DNA from: Pseudophaeobacter arcticus DSM 23566
Lineage (GTDB): Bacteria; Pseudomonadota; Alphaproteobacteria; Rhodobacterales; Rhodobacteraceae
Reading direction: 5' to 3'
DNA: 64,000 nucleotides
NCBI RefSeq assembly: GCF_000473205.1
Contig: NZ_AXBF01000006.1
Coordinates: forward strand, 1 to 64,000
A program made the position numbers and the translations under genes. Positions 7,299 through 15,022 of this stretch are shown piece by piece. The stretch's first letter is position 1, and every line of letters begins with the position of its first letter. The notes under the pieces were generated by a model. It worked only from the letters and a program-made list of their open reading frames with translations. It searched no databases and was not told where the DNA came from.

Positions 7299-9227
7299 TT
7301 AGAATTCCATCTCGTCATCGAGACCGCGGTCGCGGCCAAGATCACGGCCCAACTCCTGCGCTTCCTGCGGACCGCGCAACCGCGCGACCTCGGTCGCCTT
7401 GTCCTGCTGCAACCCGGCGGCGCGGTCGGTGAAGACCTGGTCGCCCGTTTCCTCGAAGGTCATCTCGAGGAATTCCTGCGTGACGGTGATCTGGTCGAGC
7501 TTGCTCGGCAGGGCTGCGTCCAGCACCTCGTAGTTTCCACGGCGGAGTTCGGCCAAGCCTTCCTCGCCCAACTCTTTGAAGAGCGCGGATTGCAGGGTCC
7601 GCTCGACAACCTCTTCCTGCTCCTCGGTGAGCTTGCCGTCCCGCAGCATATCGGCGAGGTCCTGCAGGTAGGGATTTGGCGTCCGGTCGTCTTCATCGAT
7701 CAGCGGCAGGATCTCCTGTTCTTCGTCCGCGAGGGTCCGACCGATCTCGACTCCCATCTCCTTGGCGCGTTCCATCAGCGCGTCCATCACGCTGTCGACC
7801 TTTTCTAGGGCTGCATCCAGTTGGTCGTCAGTGGCGGTTTCTACGCTCAGACCGTCTTTCGCCAGAACCGCGTTCATGTCCCGCTCGACCCAGTCCTGTG
7901 CCATGCCGTAGTTCCGCGTGCCACCCGCCGCGATCCGGGCTACCAGTTCCTCGCTGTCCATGCCTGCCTCCTCGGCGCGCTCGAGCACGTCGCGCAGCCC
8001 TTCGTTATTGCCGGACTGCAGTGCGGCAATCAGCACCTCGCTGCCCGCCCCCGGCGGATAGGGTTCCTCGAGCTGCTTGCCGAACCGCGCCCGTAGCTCC
8101 GGGTCTGGCACCATCTGCGAGAGATCCGCGATGATCGGCGCGGCCTTGGCTTCAAAAGCGGCGCGCTCGGCCGGATCCAGTTCCTCGGCCTTGAGCCTCA
8201 GCGCCTCGATCGTGCGCTCGGAATAGTCGATCGCGTCACCGACGGTCTTGATGTCCTTCATGTCTATCTCTCCTTCGGTGAAGTTCCACGGCGTGCCGGA
8301 GCCAAGCCCGTCCGCCATGCCGCGGACCGCACGTGCCATGTGGCGCTGGTCCATCCGGTCCAGCAAGTCGGCGAGGTTCTTGTAGTCCTTGGCGAAGCCC
8401 ACCACCTGGGCCTGCGCGATGGCAGATTCCTGGGCCGACATGACAATCTCACGCGGCAGGCGGGCTTCTTCCTTGGCGCGGTAGATTTCCTCGATACCCG
8501 CAGGCTTCTCAAAGATGCCGCGCTCGAGCCGGGTGGTGGCGTCGAGCATCACGCCGTATCTTTCCGCGATCTCGGCCTGCTTCTCGCGCATCAGCTGCGG
8601 CGACATCACGCCCTCGGCCCAACACGAAAACCAGGTGCCCTCCTCGACGCCGCGATTGTTCAGGATGATATGGGCGTGTTTGTGCGCCCGGTCGTCATGC
8701 ACCGCGAGGACGTAGTCCCATTGATCACCGTATTCGCCGCTCTCGAAGAAATGCTCCGTCCAGTCCATCGCGATGTCGCGCACCTGGTCGACCGTCACGT
8801 CGGTCGGGAAGGACAGCAGCATGTGCGAGGTGAAGCCGAGCTTGGTCGAGCCGCGCCAGGTCTCCGCCCAATCCTCAATGATGTCCTCTTTCTGCTCGTC
8901 CGTCAGGACCACTGCGTCCGTCAGCGCGTTGGTCATCGTCGAGTAGGTGTAGACCGCCTTGTCGTTGATGTAGGAAATCTGCGCCCCGAGGGATGCCTGC
9001 GTCTTGCAGCCTCCGGCCCGGATCCGTTTGAACACCGCCGCCCGGCTCTGACCCGACGCCGCCTTCAGCGCATTGCGCGCCGACATCGAGCCGACGCGCG
9101 CGAAACTGCGACCCTGCCGACGCCCCGCCAGCCGCGCGTCGATCCGCGCCGCGGCCTGGCCCCGGATGCGCTCATCCTCCCAGAGCCGGCCCATGACCGA
9201 GGCGTAGAGGGCGAGGGGATCAGCCAT
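7299..9227 (-). CDS. Relaxase/mobilization nuclease (VirD2-like, MOBP-type), 642 aa
   Basis: The relaxase nicks oriT and stays covalently on the transferred strand. The N-terminal ~250 residues carry the Relaxase (PF03432-type) motifs. These are a candidate catalytic tyrosine in ISYINDK (Tyr86), motif II HMLLSFP near 135, and the metal-binding three-histidine motif HDDRAHKHAH at 177-186 followed by IILNNRG. The remaining ~390 residues are acidic and helical without a recognised domain. The gene overlaps the end of the MobC-like gene by 8 bp and precedes traG. The nick-site type found upstream of the operon agrees with a VirD2/TraI(RP4)-class relaxase. Confidence 0.9.
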   Translation of the reverse strand: MADPLALYASVMGRLWEDERIRGQAAARIDARLAGRRQGRSFARVGSMSARNALKAASGQSRAAVFKRIRAGGCKTQASLGAQISYINDKAVYTYSTMTNALTDAVVLTDEQKEDIIEDWAETWRGSTKLGFTSHMLLSFPTDVTVDQVRDIAMDWTEHFFESGEYGDQWDYVLAVHDDRAHKHAHIILNNRGVEEGTWFSCWAEGVMSPQLMREKQAEIAERYGVMLDATTRLERGIFEKPAGIEEIYRAKEEARLPREIVMSAQESAIAQAQVVGFAKDYKNLADLLDRMDQRHMARAVRGMADGLGSGTPWNFTEGEIDMKDIKTVGDAIDYSERTIEALRLKAEELDPAERAAFEAKAAPIIADLSQMVPDPELRARFGKQLEEPYPPGAGSEVLIAALQSGNNEGLRDVLERAEEAGMDSEELVARIAAGGTRNYGMAQDWVERDMNAVLAKDGLSVETATDDQLDAALEKVDSVMDALMERAKEMGVEIGRTLADEEQEILPLIDEDDRTPNPYLQDLADMLRDGKLTEEQEEVVERTLQSALFKELGEEGLAELRRGNYEVLDAALPSKLDQITVTQEFLEMTFEETGDQVFTDRAAGLQQDKATEVARLRGPQEAQELGRDLGRDRGLDDEMEF

Positions 9228-9840
9228 TCCTGACCAGCCTCAATCCGCATTCGATCGCGCGCGGACCATCCTCCAGAACCGCGCTCTTCGCCCCCTGCCC
9301 TTCTTCCTTTTGCGGCCACTCCTGATGACGCAGCGCCTGCGCCGCATCCTTCATTCGGCCCATCTCACGGCTCATGGACTGCGCCAGATCGAGCAGTTCG
9401 ATCAGCACCGCGCGATCCGCCTCCGAGACCTCCAGCCGACCACGATGGACCGCCTTGGCGAGCGCCAATCCGGCGTCGCTCACATCCTTCGCTTGACGCC
9501 ATGCGGCGCAGAATTCCGCGACCAGATCACGCGGCACATCGAGGAACCCGCACCGCCCGCGCAGCACCGCATTCAACGCCTGGGACCTGTTGACATAGCC
9601 CCGTTCGCGCCACTCGGCATCGAACGCTGCAAGCTCAGACTGACTGGCCCGGAACGCCACTGTCTCGCTCGGATCGCGCACCGCGATCCCCTCGCCCGCC
9701 TCCTCTTTCGCGAGCCGGTTCACATGGCGCGGAGAGATGCCGAACGCCGCTGCCAGGTCCTTCGCGCTTTCGCCCGCCGCGAAGCGCCGCGCGACTTCGA
9801 TGCGCGCCTCTAGCGTCAGATTTTTGCGGGCTCGGCCCAT
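9220..9840 (-). CDS. MobC-like relaxosome accessory / helix-turn-helix DNA-binding protein, 206 aa
   Basis: The N-terminal ~50 residues form a resolvase-like helix-turn-helix (ARRFAAGESAKDLAAAFGIS, then PRHVNRLAKEE). They are followed by a region resembling plasmid mobilization MobC proteins: VAFRASQSELAAFDAEW, RGYVNRSQALNAVLRG, then long helices. Such proteins bind oriT and help the relaxase. The start at MGRARKN was chosen because a GAGGGG site sits 6 nt upstream; an in-frame upstream extension would run through the oriT candidate. Its end overlaps the relaxase start. Its position next to oriT suggests that it also represses the mob operon. The fusion of a resolvase-type HTH to a MobC-like part is an uncommon arrangement. 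Confidence 0.75.
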   Translation of the reverse strand: MGRARKNLTLEARIEVARRFAAGESAKDLAAAFGISPRHVNRLAKEEAGEGIAVRDPSETVAFRASQSELAAFDAEWRERGYVNRSQALNAVLRGRCGFLDVPRDLVAEFCAAWRQAKDVSDAGLALAKAVHRGRLEVSEADRAVLIELLDLAQSMSREMGRMKDAAQALRHQEWPQKEEGQGAKSAVLEDGPRAIECGLRLVRNG

Positions 9841-9858
9841 CACAGACCCCTCGGACAA

Positions 9859-9887
9859 AATGTGTAAACATTGGACATATCCTGCCA
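9859..9887 (+). other. Candidate oriT nick region with adjacent hairpin
   Basis: The plus strand contains ATATCCTGCCA at 9877-9887. It matches the RP4/VirD2-class nick consensus YATCCTG|Y, which predicts cleavage between 9884 and 9885. Read on the minus strand, the first 11 bases TGGCAGGATAT are those of the Agrobacterium T-DNA border repeat. A hairpin AATGT-GTAA-ACATT (9859-9872) lies just 5' of the nick on the same strand, the usual place for the oriT inverted repeat. The site is 19 bp upstream of the mob operon, whose relaxase is of the matching class. Confidence 0.72.
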
Positions 9888-10205
9888 ACGTCTTTCTTCT
9901 CTCCTTCGCTTATACTTCAATACATCACATTGCGCAATATTACGTTTAGCGTGTTGTGTCTTTTTGCTAGCAATAGGGTGCACTGAAGACTGCTCCGCAG
10001 CGCGGCATGGAACGGGCGCAGTCCTCATCGATGCGCGGCAATCTGGTCGAAAAAATCTGCTGAACCTTGTGCTGGAGCAGCACGCAAGGACGAGCAGTCC
10101 GAGCCGATCACGGCTCGGGCGCCAAGAGCACGAAAACGGGCCGCGCGGGATGGCGCAGGTCACGCCCGGCTAGGGCGTCAAGAACTTGAACGAAACAGCG
10201 TCAGC
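9888..10205. other. Non-coding flank of oriT (318 bp)
   Basis: No gene was recognised. The first ~80 bp are AT-rich and probably hold the mob operon promoter. A perfect 8-bp hairpin, CCGAGCCG-ATCA-CGGCTCGG, lies at 10099-10118. The remainder shows no further motif I can name. Confidence 0.5.
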
Positions 10206-10233
10206 CCCCTGCGGATCCGAAGACCCGCAGGGG
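10206..10233 (-). terminator. Hairpin downstream of the 58-aa gene
   Basis: Arms CCCCTGCGG (10206-10214) and CCGCAGGGG (10225-10233) pair perfectly around a 10-nt loop, 8 bp after the stop of the minus-strand gene. A second 17-bp palindrome, CTGGGTCAGTGACCCAG (10237-10253), overlaps the stop codon itself. The T-tract on the minus strand is weak. Confidence 0.5.
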
Positions 10234-10241
10234 TATCTGGG

Positions 10242-10418
10242 TCAGTGACCCAGTCCCTGATTGCGCTGGTCGTCGAAGCGGCTGCGGGCGATCAGAGCCT
10301 CGGTCTCGAGGCTGTCGAGGGTCTCGGGATGGGCGTCATCATCGAAGGCGGCGAGGTAGGCCTCGAAGGCCATGTCGGCTTGCAGTTCTGCGAGGTCGAT
10401 GGATTGTTCGAGTGTCAT
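10242..10418 (-). CDS. Small hypothetical protein, 58 aa
   Basis: The protein is acidic and predicted helical, starting MTLEQSIDLAELQADMAFEAYLAA. It has no family I recognise. A good ribosome site (GGAAAGGAT) precedes the ATG with proper spacing, and a terminator-like hairpin follows the stop, so it is likely a real gene. It stands alone between the oriT region and a large inverted repeat. Confidence 0.6.
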   Translation of the reverse strand: MTLEQSIDLAELQADMAFEAYLAAFDDDAHPETLDSLETEALIARSRFDDQRNQGLGH

Positions 10419-11009
10419 GGTGTGATCCTTTCCGTTGATCGTCGTTGGACGGATCGTGGAAAAGACCGGGGGCATGAGGGCGGGCTGCACCCGGCACGGG
10501 GCGGAATGAAATGGAGCACGCCGAGGGCAGGTTTGTTGTGAGCGATGCCCCGCAGCGCTCAAGGCGCAAGCCGTCCAGAAACCTGCCCTCGGCGTTGCCG
10601 ACCGCTCGACCCCGGGCTAGCGATCTCTAAGGCCAACAGGTCGACGGAAAGGCGCGCGGCGGTGGCCCTGGCGTGAGACGTTGCCCTTGGATGCATGACG
10701 GAGATCTGCGGTTTGCACCCTCGCGGCACAGTGTGAGTTCGGCGCCCCTGGGAGCTTCGCCAACACGACCCAGGCGCGGGTTGCTCGAATGAGAGAAGGG
10801 GTGCGCTGGCCTCGCTCTGTGGGCTGCCTGTTCTCCCTGCGGAAATTCGGTTCAGGCTCGGGTTCGCGCTATGCACGTTGTCACTGAGCAGAAAGATAGA
10901 AGCCGAGTCAGCGACCTATCCAGTCCGACTATCCGCTTCCGAAATATGCCGCATCCTTCGGACACCGATAGTGCGTCGGGCGAGGGCTACTTGCCAGGAA
11001 CGAGAAATA
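10419..11009. other. Non-coding stretch with a long inverted repeat (591 bp)
   Basis: No convincing gene was found on either strand; open frames here lack ribosome sites and have unlike-protein composition. The main content is the 17-bp-arm inverted repeat at 10518-10595, listed separately. Confidence 0.5.
10518..10595. repeat. Long-arm stem-loop (17-bp perfect arms)
   Basis: ACGCCGAGGGCAGGTTT (10518-10534) is repeated exactly in inverse orientation at 10579-10595, around a 44-nt loop that itself contains GAGCG/CGCTC. The whole could fold as an RNA or cruciform of about 78 nt. It lies 100 bp upstream of the 58-aa gene on that gene's upstream side. It resembles neither an integron attC site nor a standard terminator. 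Confidence 0.6.
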
Positions 11010-11033
11010 GCCAGACCGCCGGAGCGGCCTGGC
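11010..11033 (-). terminator. Probable terminator of the first DUF736 gene
   Basis: The hairpin GCCAG..CTGGC plus CCGC..GCGG has one internal mismatch and loop CGGA. It sits 8 bp past the stop codon of the minus-strand DUF736 gene and is followed on that strand by CTATTTCT. Confidence 0.5.
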
Positions 11034-11040
11034 CTTCGGC

Positions 11041-11379
11041 TTAGGCGGCGTCTTTGGGACCCCAGGGGATGACGGCCTGCAGGGACAGATCGTCCTGGTT
11101 CGCGGCCTTGCCAAGGTTGGCGTTGAAGCCGTGGTCGCGGATGGTCAGCGTGTAGTAGTCGGCGCCGGTCTCCTTGTTCTGCTTCTTCCAGATGCCGCCG
11201 CACTCGACCAGCTTGCCACGCGGAGAGCGGCCGAGGACGCGGTGCGTGGGGGCCATCGGGTTCGCGCTCGCGACGGGTTCGACCGTGATGTCGAGGTCGA
11301 AGGTCAGGGTCGAGATGGAGCCTGTGCCCTTGGCGGTTTCGATGTCGGCGCTGGTGAATTTGATGCAGTTTGTGGTCAT
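11041..11379 (-). CDS. DUF736 family protein, copy 1, 112 aa
   Basis: DUF736 proteins are small and almost confined to alphaproteobacterial plasmids and conjugative elements; their role is unknown. The sequence has the family pattern (IWKKQNKETGADYYTLTIRD and near-C-terminal LQAVIPWGPKD). The start at MTTNCIKF has a GGAGAAGAGC ribosome site. A second copy lies at 31744-32082 and differs at only two residues (Thr/Val in AKG-x-GS and Val/Ile in QA-x-IPW). The nucleotide differences between the copies are mostly synonymous, implying selection on the protein. Confidence 0.88.
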   Translation of the reverse strand: MTTNCIKFTSADIETAKGTGSISTLTFDLDITVEPVASANPMAPTHRVLGRSPRGKLVECGGIWKKQNKETGADYYTLTIRDHGFNANLGKAANQDDLSLQAVIPWGPKDAA

Positions 11380-11615
11380 TGCTCTTCTCCTTGTTTGCGT
11401 TGCAATGATGGTCACCTTGCAGCTGGCCAAGGCCCGGCCACACCGAAGGCGAAGCGTAGCGGAGAGGGGCAGGCGCCGGTCTTTTTGGTCCGCGCGGAAT
11501 GACCCGCAGGGTCAGGGGAAAAAGATCGGCGACAACCTTTGTGGACGCGACGACAGCTGCGACCAGCATGTCATGCAACTCAGACATCGGGAGAAGCGCG
11601 GTGGCCGCGAAGGAA
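11041..11615. repeat. 575-bp direct repeat, copy 1 (with 31744-32318)
   Basis: The repeat spans the DUF736 gene and 236 bp upstream of it. Both copies align without gaps at a constant offset of 20703 bp, in the same orientation. By eye the coding half has about 16 differences, while the 236-bp upstream half is identical. The repeat ends at GCGAAGGAA, after which the copies diverge. Confidence 0.9.
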
Positions 11616-12285
11616 ACCCAGGTGAACAGCCGATGGAACTGCCGGGGGCGGTGTCTTTTCTGCCCTCTCACCACAAACCGCAGTCGGACGGGTTCGCGCG
11701 TTGCTGAGCCTTGCCCAACGTGGCGCAACCTCGCGCATCCATGGCGAGCTGGTTGCGTGCGGTGCCATCAGGCAGAGCGATTTCAAGCAGACCGTCGAGG
11801 CATCTGCACCGCGCGCGGTTCATCCCGATTTCGAACAACCCCTCTTCGGCAGCCCAATCGTTTGCGATTTCTTGCATCGCACTGATCACCGGCCCTCTGC
11901 CAGCTGCTGCCAAAGCAATCCCGCGGGCGTCGAACATCGTTTACGGCCAATGATGGCTGAACAGCATGTTCGGCAAAGCGAGGACCAACACCGGCTGAGG
12001 CGCGGTGGACGAGACCATTGAGGCGACCCGCCCCGCCCCAGCGACCGTAACCGGAACGGCCGAGATGAAGCGTTGCCACGACCATGCGACGGCTGGCGGG
12101 CTGGCTCCGGAGGAGACTGCTCGGCCAGCAGCACGTCGCAGGGAGAGGCGGCGTTTCAGCTCGGGGAGGGCGGCTGCGCGCAGCTGACCGAGTAGGGCGC
12201 GGTCCTGACCAAAGGGCAGGAGGGGCCAAGGTTCCCCTTGAATGCGCCAGCCTAAAAATCGAAAGTTACTTCAACGGTAGGGCCA
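11616..12285. other. No confident gene (670 bp)
   Basis: Open frames exist on the minus strand (for example 11668-11937, and a ~100-codon frame without a start ending near 11950), but none has a recognisable family or ribosome site. They may be remnants of a gene that once lay upstream of DUF736. Confidence 0.4.
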
Positions 12286-12888
12286 TTGAGACAGGCGGAA
12301 CACACTTTGATTGAGCTGAAAATCGAACTGGTTGGCATCAAACCACCCATCTGGCGCCGTATCCTCGTGCCGAATGACATCAGCTTGGACATCCTGCATT
12401 CCGTTCTTCAGGGCGCTATGCCGTGGCAAGACTATCATTTGCATGAGTTCGAGATTGGCGAGGACAGGTTCGAGGCCCGCGACGAAAGTGACGACAGCTG
12501 GGATCCTGACGATGGCCGGAAGGACGAGAAGAGGTTTACTCTTGGAGAGCTGGTCAAGAATGGCAGTCAGTTCACATACACTTACGATTTCGGCGATGGT
12601 TGGCGACACCTCGTCACTGTCGAAAAGGTTGGAAAACCAACCGGAAGGCCAGATCAGGACTTTCCCGCCTGTGTGGCAGGAGAGCGCGCATGTCCGCCAG
12701 AGGATAGTGGCGGGCCCTACTCTTATGAAGAGTTTCTCGACGCGCTGACCGACAAACACCACCCGGAACATCGTGATACAAAGCAATGGGCGGGCGCGTT
12801 CGAACCGGAAGTGTTCAGCGTGCAGCAAGCCAATGCTGCCGTCGGTGCGATGTTTGTATGGGCAAAAGAACGCCACAATCGAAAGTGA
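12286..12888 (+). CDS. Plasmid pRiA4b ORF-3 family protein, 200 aa
   Basis: The protein matches PF07929 (plasmid pRiA4b ORF-3-like). Characteristic parts are IELVGIKPPIWRRILVP at the N-terminus, DILHSVLQGAMPWQDYHLHEF, the YDFGDGWRHLVTVEK core, and CPPEDSGGPYSYEEFLDAL. The function is unknown; the family is common on rhizobial plasmids and in mobile regions. The annotated start is a TTG at 12286; a second TTG lies at 12307 just before IELKIEL, and no ribosome site separates the two. It is a stand-alone gene. Confidence 0.85.
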   Translation: MRQAEHTLIELKIELVGIKPPIWRRILVPNDISLDILHSVLQGAMPWQDYHLHEFEIGEDRFEARDESDDSWDPDDGRKDEKRFTLGELVKNGSQFTYTYDFGDGWRHLVTVEKVGKPTGRPDQDFPACVAGERACPPEDSGGPYSYEEFLDALTDKHHPEHRDTKQWAGAFEPEVFSVQQANAAVGAMFVWAKERHNRK

Positions 12889-13125
12889 AACCTGGCTCTG
12901 GTTTGGCGCAGCGGCTTCGCCATGGGCACAAAGCTTCAACTTTTCGATCCGAATGGCCGAGCGTCTCCTCGGCCAATCTAGGGCACCCACGCCCTGCTTT
13001 GCTGGTGAGCTTCAGAGCTGACAGCCACCAGTCTCTTTGAGAATTTCAGAGTTTGTCGATCCTTGGTGGACTATCTCACAGGTTTTCAAAGAAACAAGTG
13101 GCGATCTCTTTAAAAATATATCATT

Positions 13126-13965
13126 GTGTCGCCTATGAGCGGACAAGAACACGAAAAACTAAAGAACCTTCTTGAGGCTGTCCCCGCGGGGTTCCTCGTG
13201 GACTCGGTCTGGCTTGAGCACCACGGGATAGGCCGGCGTTCGTCCTACGCCTATGTCCAACGCGGCTGGCTGGAACGCCTTGGCCGCGGCGTCTTCCGCC
13301 GCCCCTCACCAAGCAGCGCCACCACGAACACCCTCGACTGGAAGACCTGCCTGCTCTCGCTCCAGCACATCATGCACTACCCTGTCCATATCGGCGGGGT
13401 GACGGCATTGAGCCTGCAAGGCTATGCGCACTATCTCTCCCTCGGCGACAAGAGCACAGTCTGGCTCTACGGCTCAAAAATCCCCAACTGGCTCGAAAAA
13501 CTGCCGCTCAACACCGAACTCCGCACACGCAGCGTATCGCTGTTCTCCGACCCGGAGTTGGGTGTCGATGACGCGCGAGATAATCAAGGAGAGACAGTAT
13601 CGTCCCTGCCGTGGGACTGGAAACTGGTGATGTCCTCACCGGAACGCGCGATCTTTGAGGCGCTGGACGAGTTGCCGGATCAGGAGAGCTTTCACACCCT
13701 CGACATGGCGTTCGAAAGCCTGACGACATTGCGCCCGAGAACCCTCTCGGCACTGCTCAGAAGCTGCAAGAAGATCAAGGTCAAACGCCTGTTCTTCGTC
13801 TTTGCCGACCGCCACGACCATGCCTGGCGCAAGCGTCTCGATCCGGAAGAGTTCGACCTCGGCAGCGGGGATCGCGCATTGGTCAAAGGTGGCAAGATAC
13901 ATCCGCGCTACAGGATCATGGTGCCCGAAGAGTTTGCAAGAAAGGAACGTGGTGATGGCGCGTGA
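13126..13965 (+). CDS. abiEi: AbiEi-type antitoxin of a type IV toxin-antitoxin system, 279 aa
   Basis: AbiEi is the transcriptional repressor/antitoxin of the AbiE abortive-infection system. The N-terminal ~70 residues form the winged-helix part (WLEHHGIGRRSSYAYVQRGWLERLGRGVFRR). They are followed by the AbiEi domain with IGGVTALSLQGYAHYL, WKLVMSSPERAIFEALDELP and TLRPRTLSALLRSCKKIKVKRLF. The start is a GTG at 13126, with an ATG at 13135 as an alternative; neither has a clear ribosome site. The end overlaps abiEii by 11 bp, as expected for this bicistronic system, and the antitoxin is expected to repress the promoter just upstream. Confidence 0.88.
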   Translation: MSPMSGQEHEKLKNLLEAVPAGFLVDSVWLEHHGIGRRSSYAYVQRGWLERLGRGVFRRPSPSSATTNTLDWKTCLLSLQHIMHYPVHIGGVTALSLQGYAHYLSLGDKSTVWLYGSKIPNWLEKLPLNTELRTRSVSLFSDPELGVDDARDNQGETVSSLPWDWKLVMSSPERAIFEALDELPDQESFHTLDMAFESLTTLRPRTLSALLRSCKKIKVKRLFFVFADRHDHAWRKRLDPEEFDLGSGDRALVKGGKIHPRYRIMVPEEFARKERGDGA

Positions 13966-14872
13966 AGACTATGCCGCCCAAGTGGCCCTGCTCGTGCGGG
14001 TACTTCCATATGTCGCGAAGGAGGAGATATTTGCGCTCAAGGGCGGGACGGCCATCAACCTCTTCTATCGCGACCTTCCGCGCCTCTCAGTCGATATCGA
14101 TCTGACCTATCTGCCTGTCAAGGACCGCGCCGAAAGCCTCGTCGAGATCAACGACGCGATGGACCGGATTGCCGCCGCCATCGAAGGCGGCATCACCGGC
14201 GCCAAAGCGCAGCGCATTGCCGGCGGTGGCGGCGGCGCCACGCGTGCGCTCGCACGCCTCGGCGCAGCCGAAATCAAAATCGAAACCTCCCCCGTTACCC
14301 GGGGCGTCGTGCATGATCCGGAACAACGTGAAGTCTCCGAAGCCGTCGAGCAGGAGTTCGGATATGCGACGATGAACATCGTCGCTTTCGAAGATTTGTT
14401 CGGCGGTAAGCTACATGCGGCCCTCGATCGCCAGCACCCGCGAGACCTCTACGACGTCAAGCTCCTCTACGAGAATGAAGGGTTTACCGACGAGTTGTTC
14501 CGTACTTTTCTGATCTACATTGCGAGTTCACCCCGCCCGCCGCACGAACTTCTGAACCCAAACCTGATCGATCTGGATCAGCCCTATGCCCGGGAATTCG
14601 AGGGCATGACGAAGGAAGCGGTCAACCTTACGGAATTGATTGCAACGCGCGACCGCCTGATCGGGGACATCCAATCCCGCATGGATGTGGACGCGAAAAG
14701 GTTTCTGAGAACCCTGCATGAAGGCGATCCCGACTTCGACGCGATCGACCGCCCTCAAGCGGCCGAGCTTCCAGCGGTCAGATGGAAGCTCATCAACGTG
14801 AACAAGCTGAAAGCAGATAACCCCAAGAAGCATGCCGCCCAAGGGGAAGAGCTAGAGAAACTACTCGGCTGA
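13955..14872 (+). CDS. abiEii: AbiEii-type nucleotidyltransferase toxin, 305 aa
   Basis: AbiEii is a nucleotidyltransferase toxin that blocks growth of phage-infected cells. The catalytic motif is intact: KGGTAINLFYRDLPRLSVDI runs through the G-G-T-A helix and continues DLTY, giving the D-x-D pair. A second conserved segment is FEDLFGGKLHAALDRQHPRDLYD. The length fits the family. The ATG at 13955 lies inside the end of abiEi, so the toxin is translationally coupled to its antitoxin; longer readings further upstream are frame overlap only. Confidence 0.9.
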   Translation: MAREDYAAQVALLVRVLPYVAKEEIFALKGGTAINLFYRDLPRLSVDIDLTYLPVKDRAESLVEINDAMDRIAAAIEGGITGAKAQRIAGGGGGATRALARLGAAEIKIETSPVTRGVVHDPEQREVSEAVEQEFGYATMNIVAFEDLFGGKLHAALDRQHPRDLYDVKLLYENEGFTDELFRTFLIYIASSPRPPHELLNPNLIDLDQPYAREFEGMTKEAVNLTELIATRDRLIGDIQSRMDVDAKRFLRTLHEGDPDFDAIDRPQAAELPAVRWKLINVNKLKADNPKKHAAQGEELEKLLG

Positions 14873-14886
14873 AGATGGATCAGAAA

Positions 14887-14950
14887 TGTGAACCGGCATG
14901 CAATTTTGACCCCGTAGAGGGGTGATCGGCGTCCAAAAATGACCCCCTTA
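14887..14950. mobile_element. Possible end remnant of a second IS21-like element
   Basis: The sequence begins TGTGAACCGG and contains two TTTTGACCCC/AAATGACCCC-like blocks, which resemble the repeated TGACCC blocks at IS21-family termini. It directly abuts the intact IS21 left end. This is an inference from pattern only. Confidence 0.3.
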
Positions 14951-14978
14951 TGTTGATTGTCACTGAGAACTGACCCGG
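14951..14978. repeat. IS21 left terminal inverted repeat (28 bp)
   Basis: The sequence begins TGTTGATTGTCACTGAG and ends AACTGACCCGG. It is the exact inverse of 17419-17446. Confidence 0.9.
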
Positions 14979-15022
14979 TATTTTCACCGAGATTTGACCC
15001 ACCTTCAGTTATGCGCTGTAGT

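Noticed and set aside
6056..7432. A 458-codon plus-strand frame opposite traG
   Set aside because: Shadow frame of a firmly identified gene, with no recognisable protein features.
9861..9887. A true T-DNA border repeat
   Set aside because: Only the nick-proximal 11 bases match; no second border or vir genes are present. The likeness is explained by the shared relaxase class.
5369..10418. Self-transmissible conjugation system
   Set aside because: Only relaxase, accessory protein and coupling protein are present; no trb/virB secretion genes occur anywhere in the window.
10518..10595. Possible integron attC site
   Set aside because: The required core boxes (RYYYAAC and GTTRRRY) are not at the ends, and no integron integrase is present.
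11668..12229. Several minus-strand frames upstream of the first DUF736 copy
   Set aside because: None combines a start, a ribosome site and a family-like sequence; recorded only as a possible remnant.
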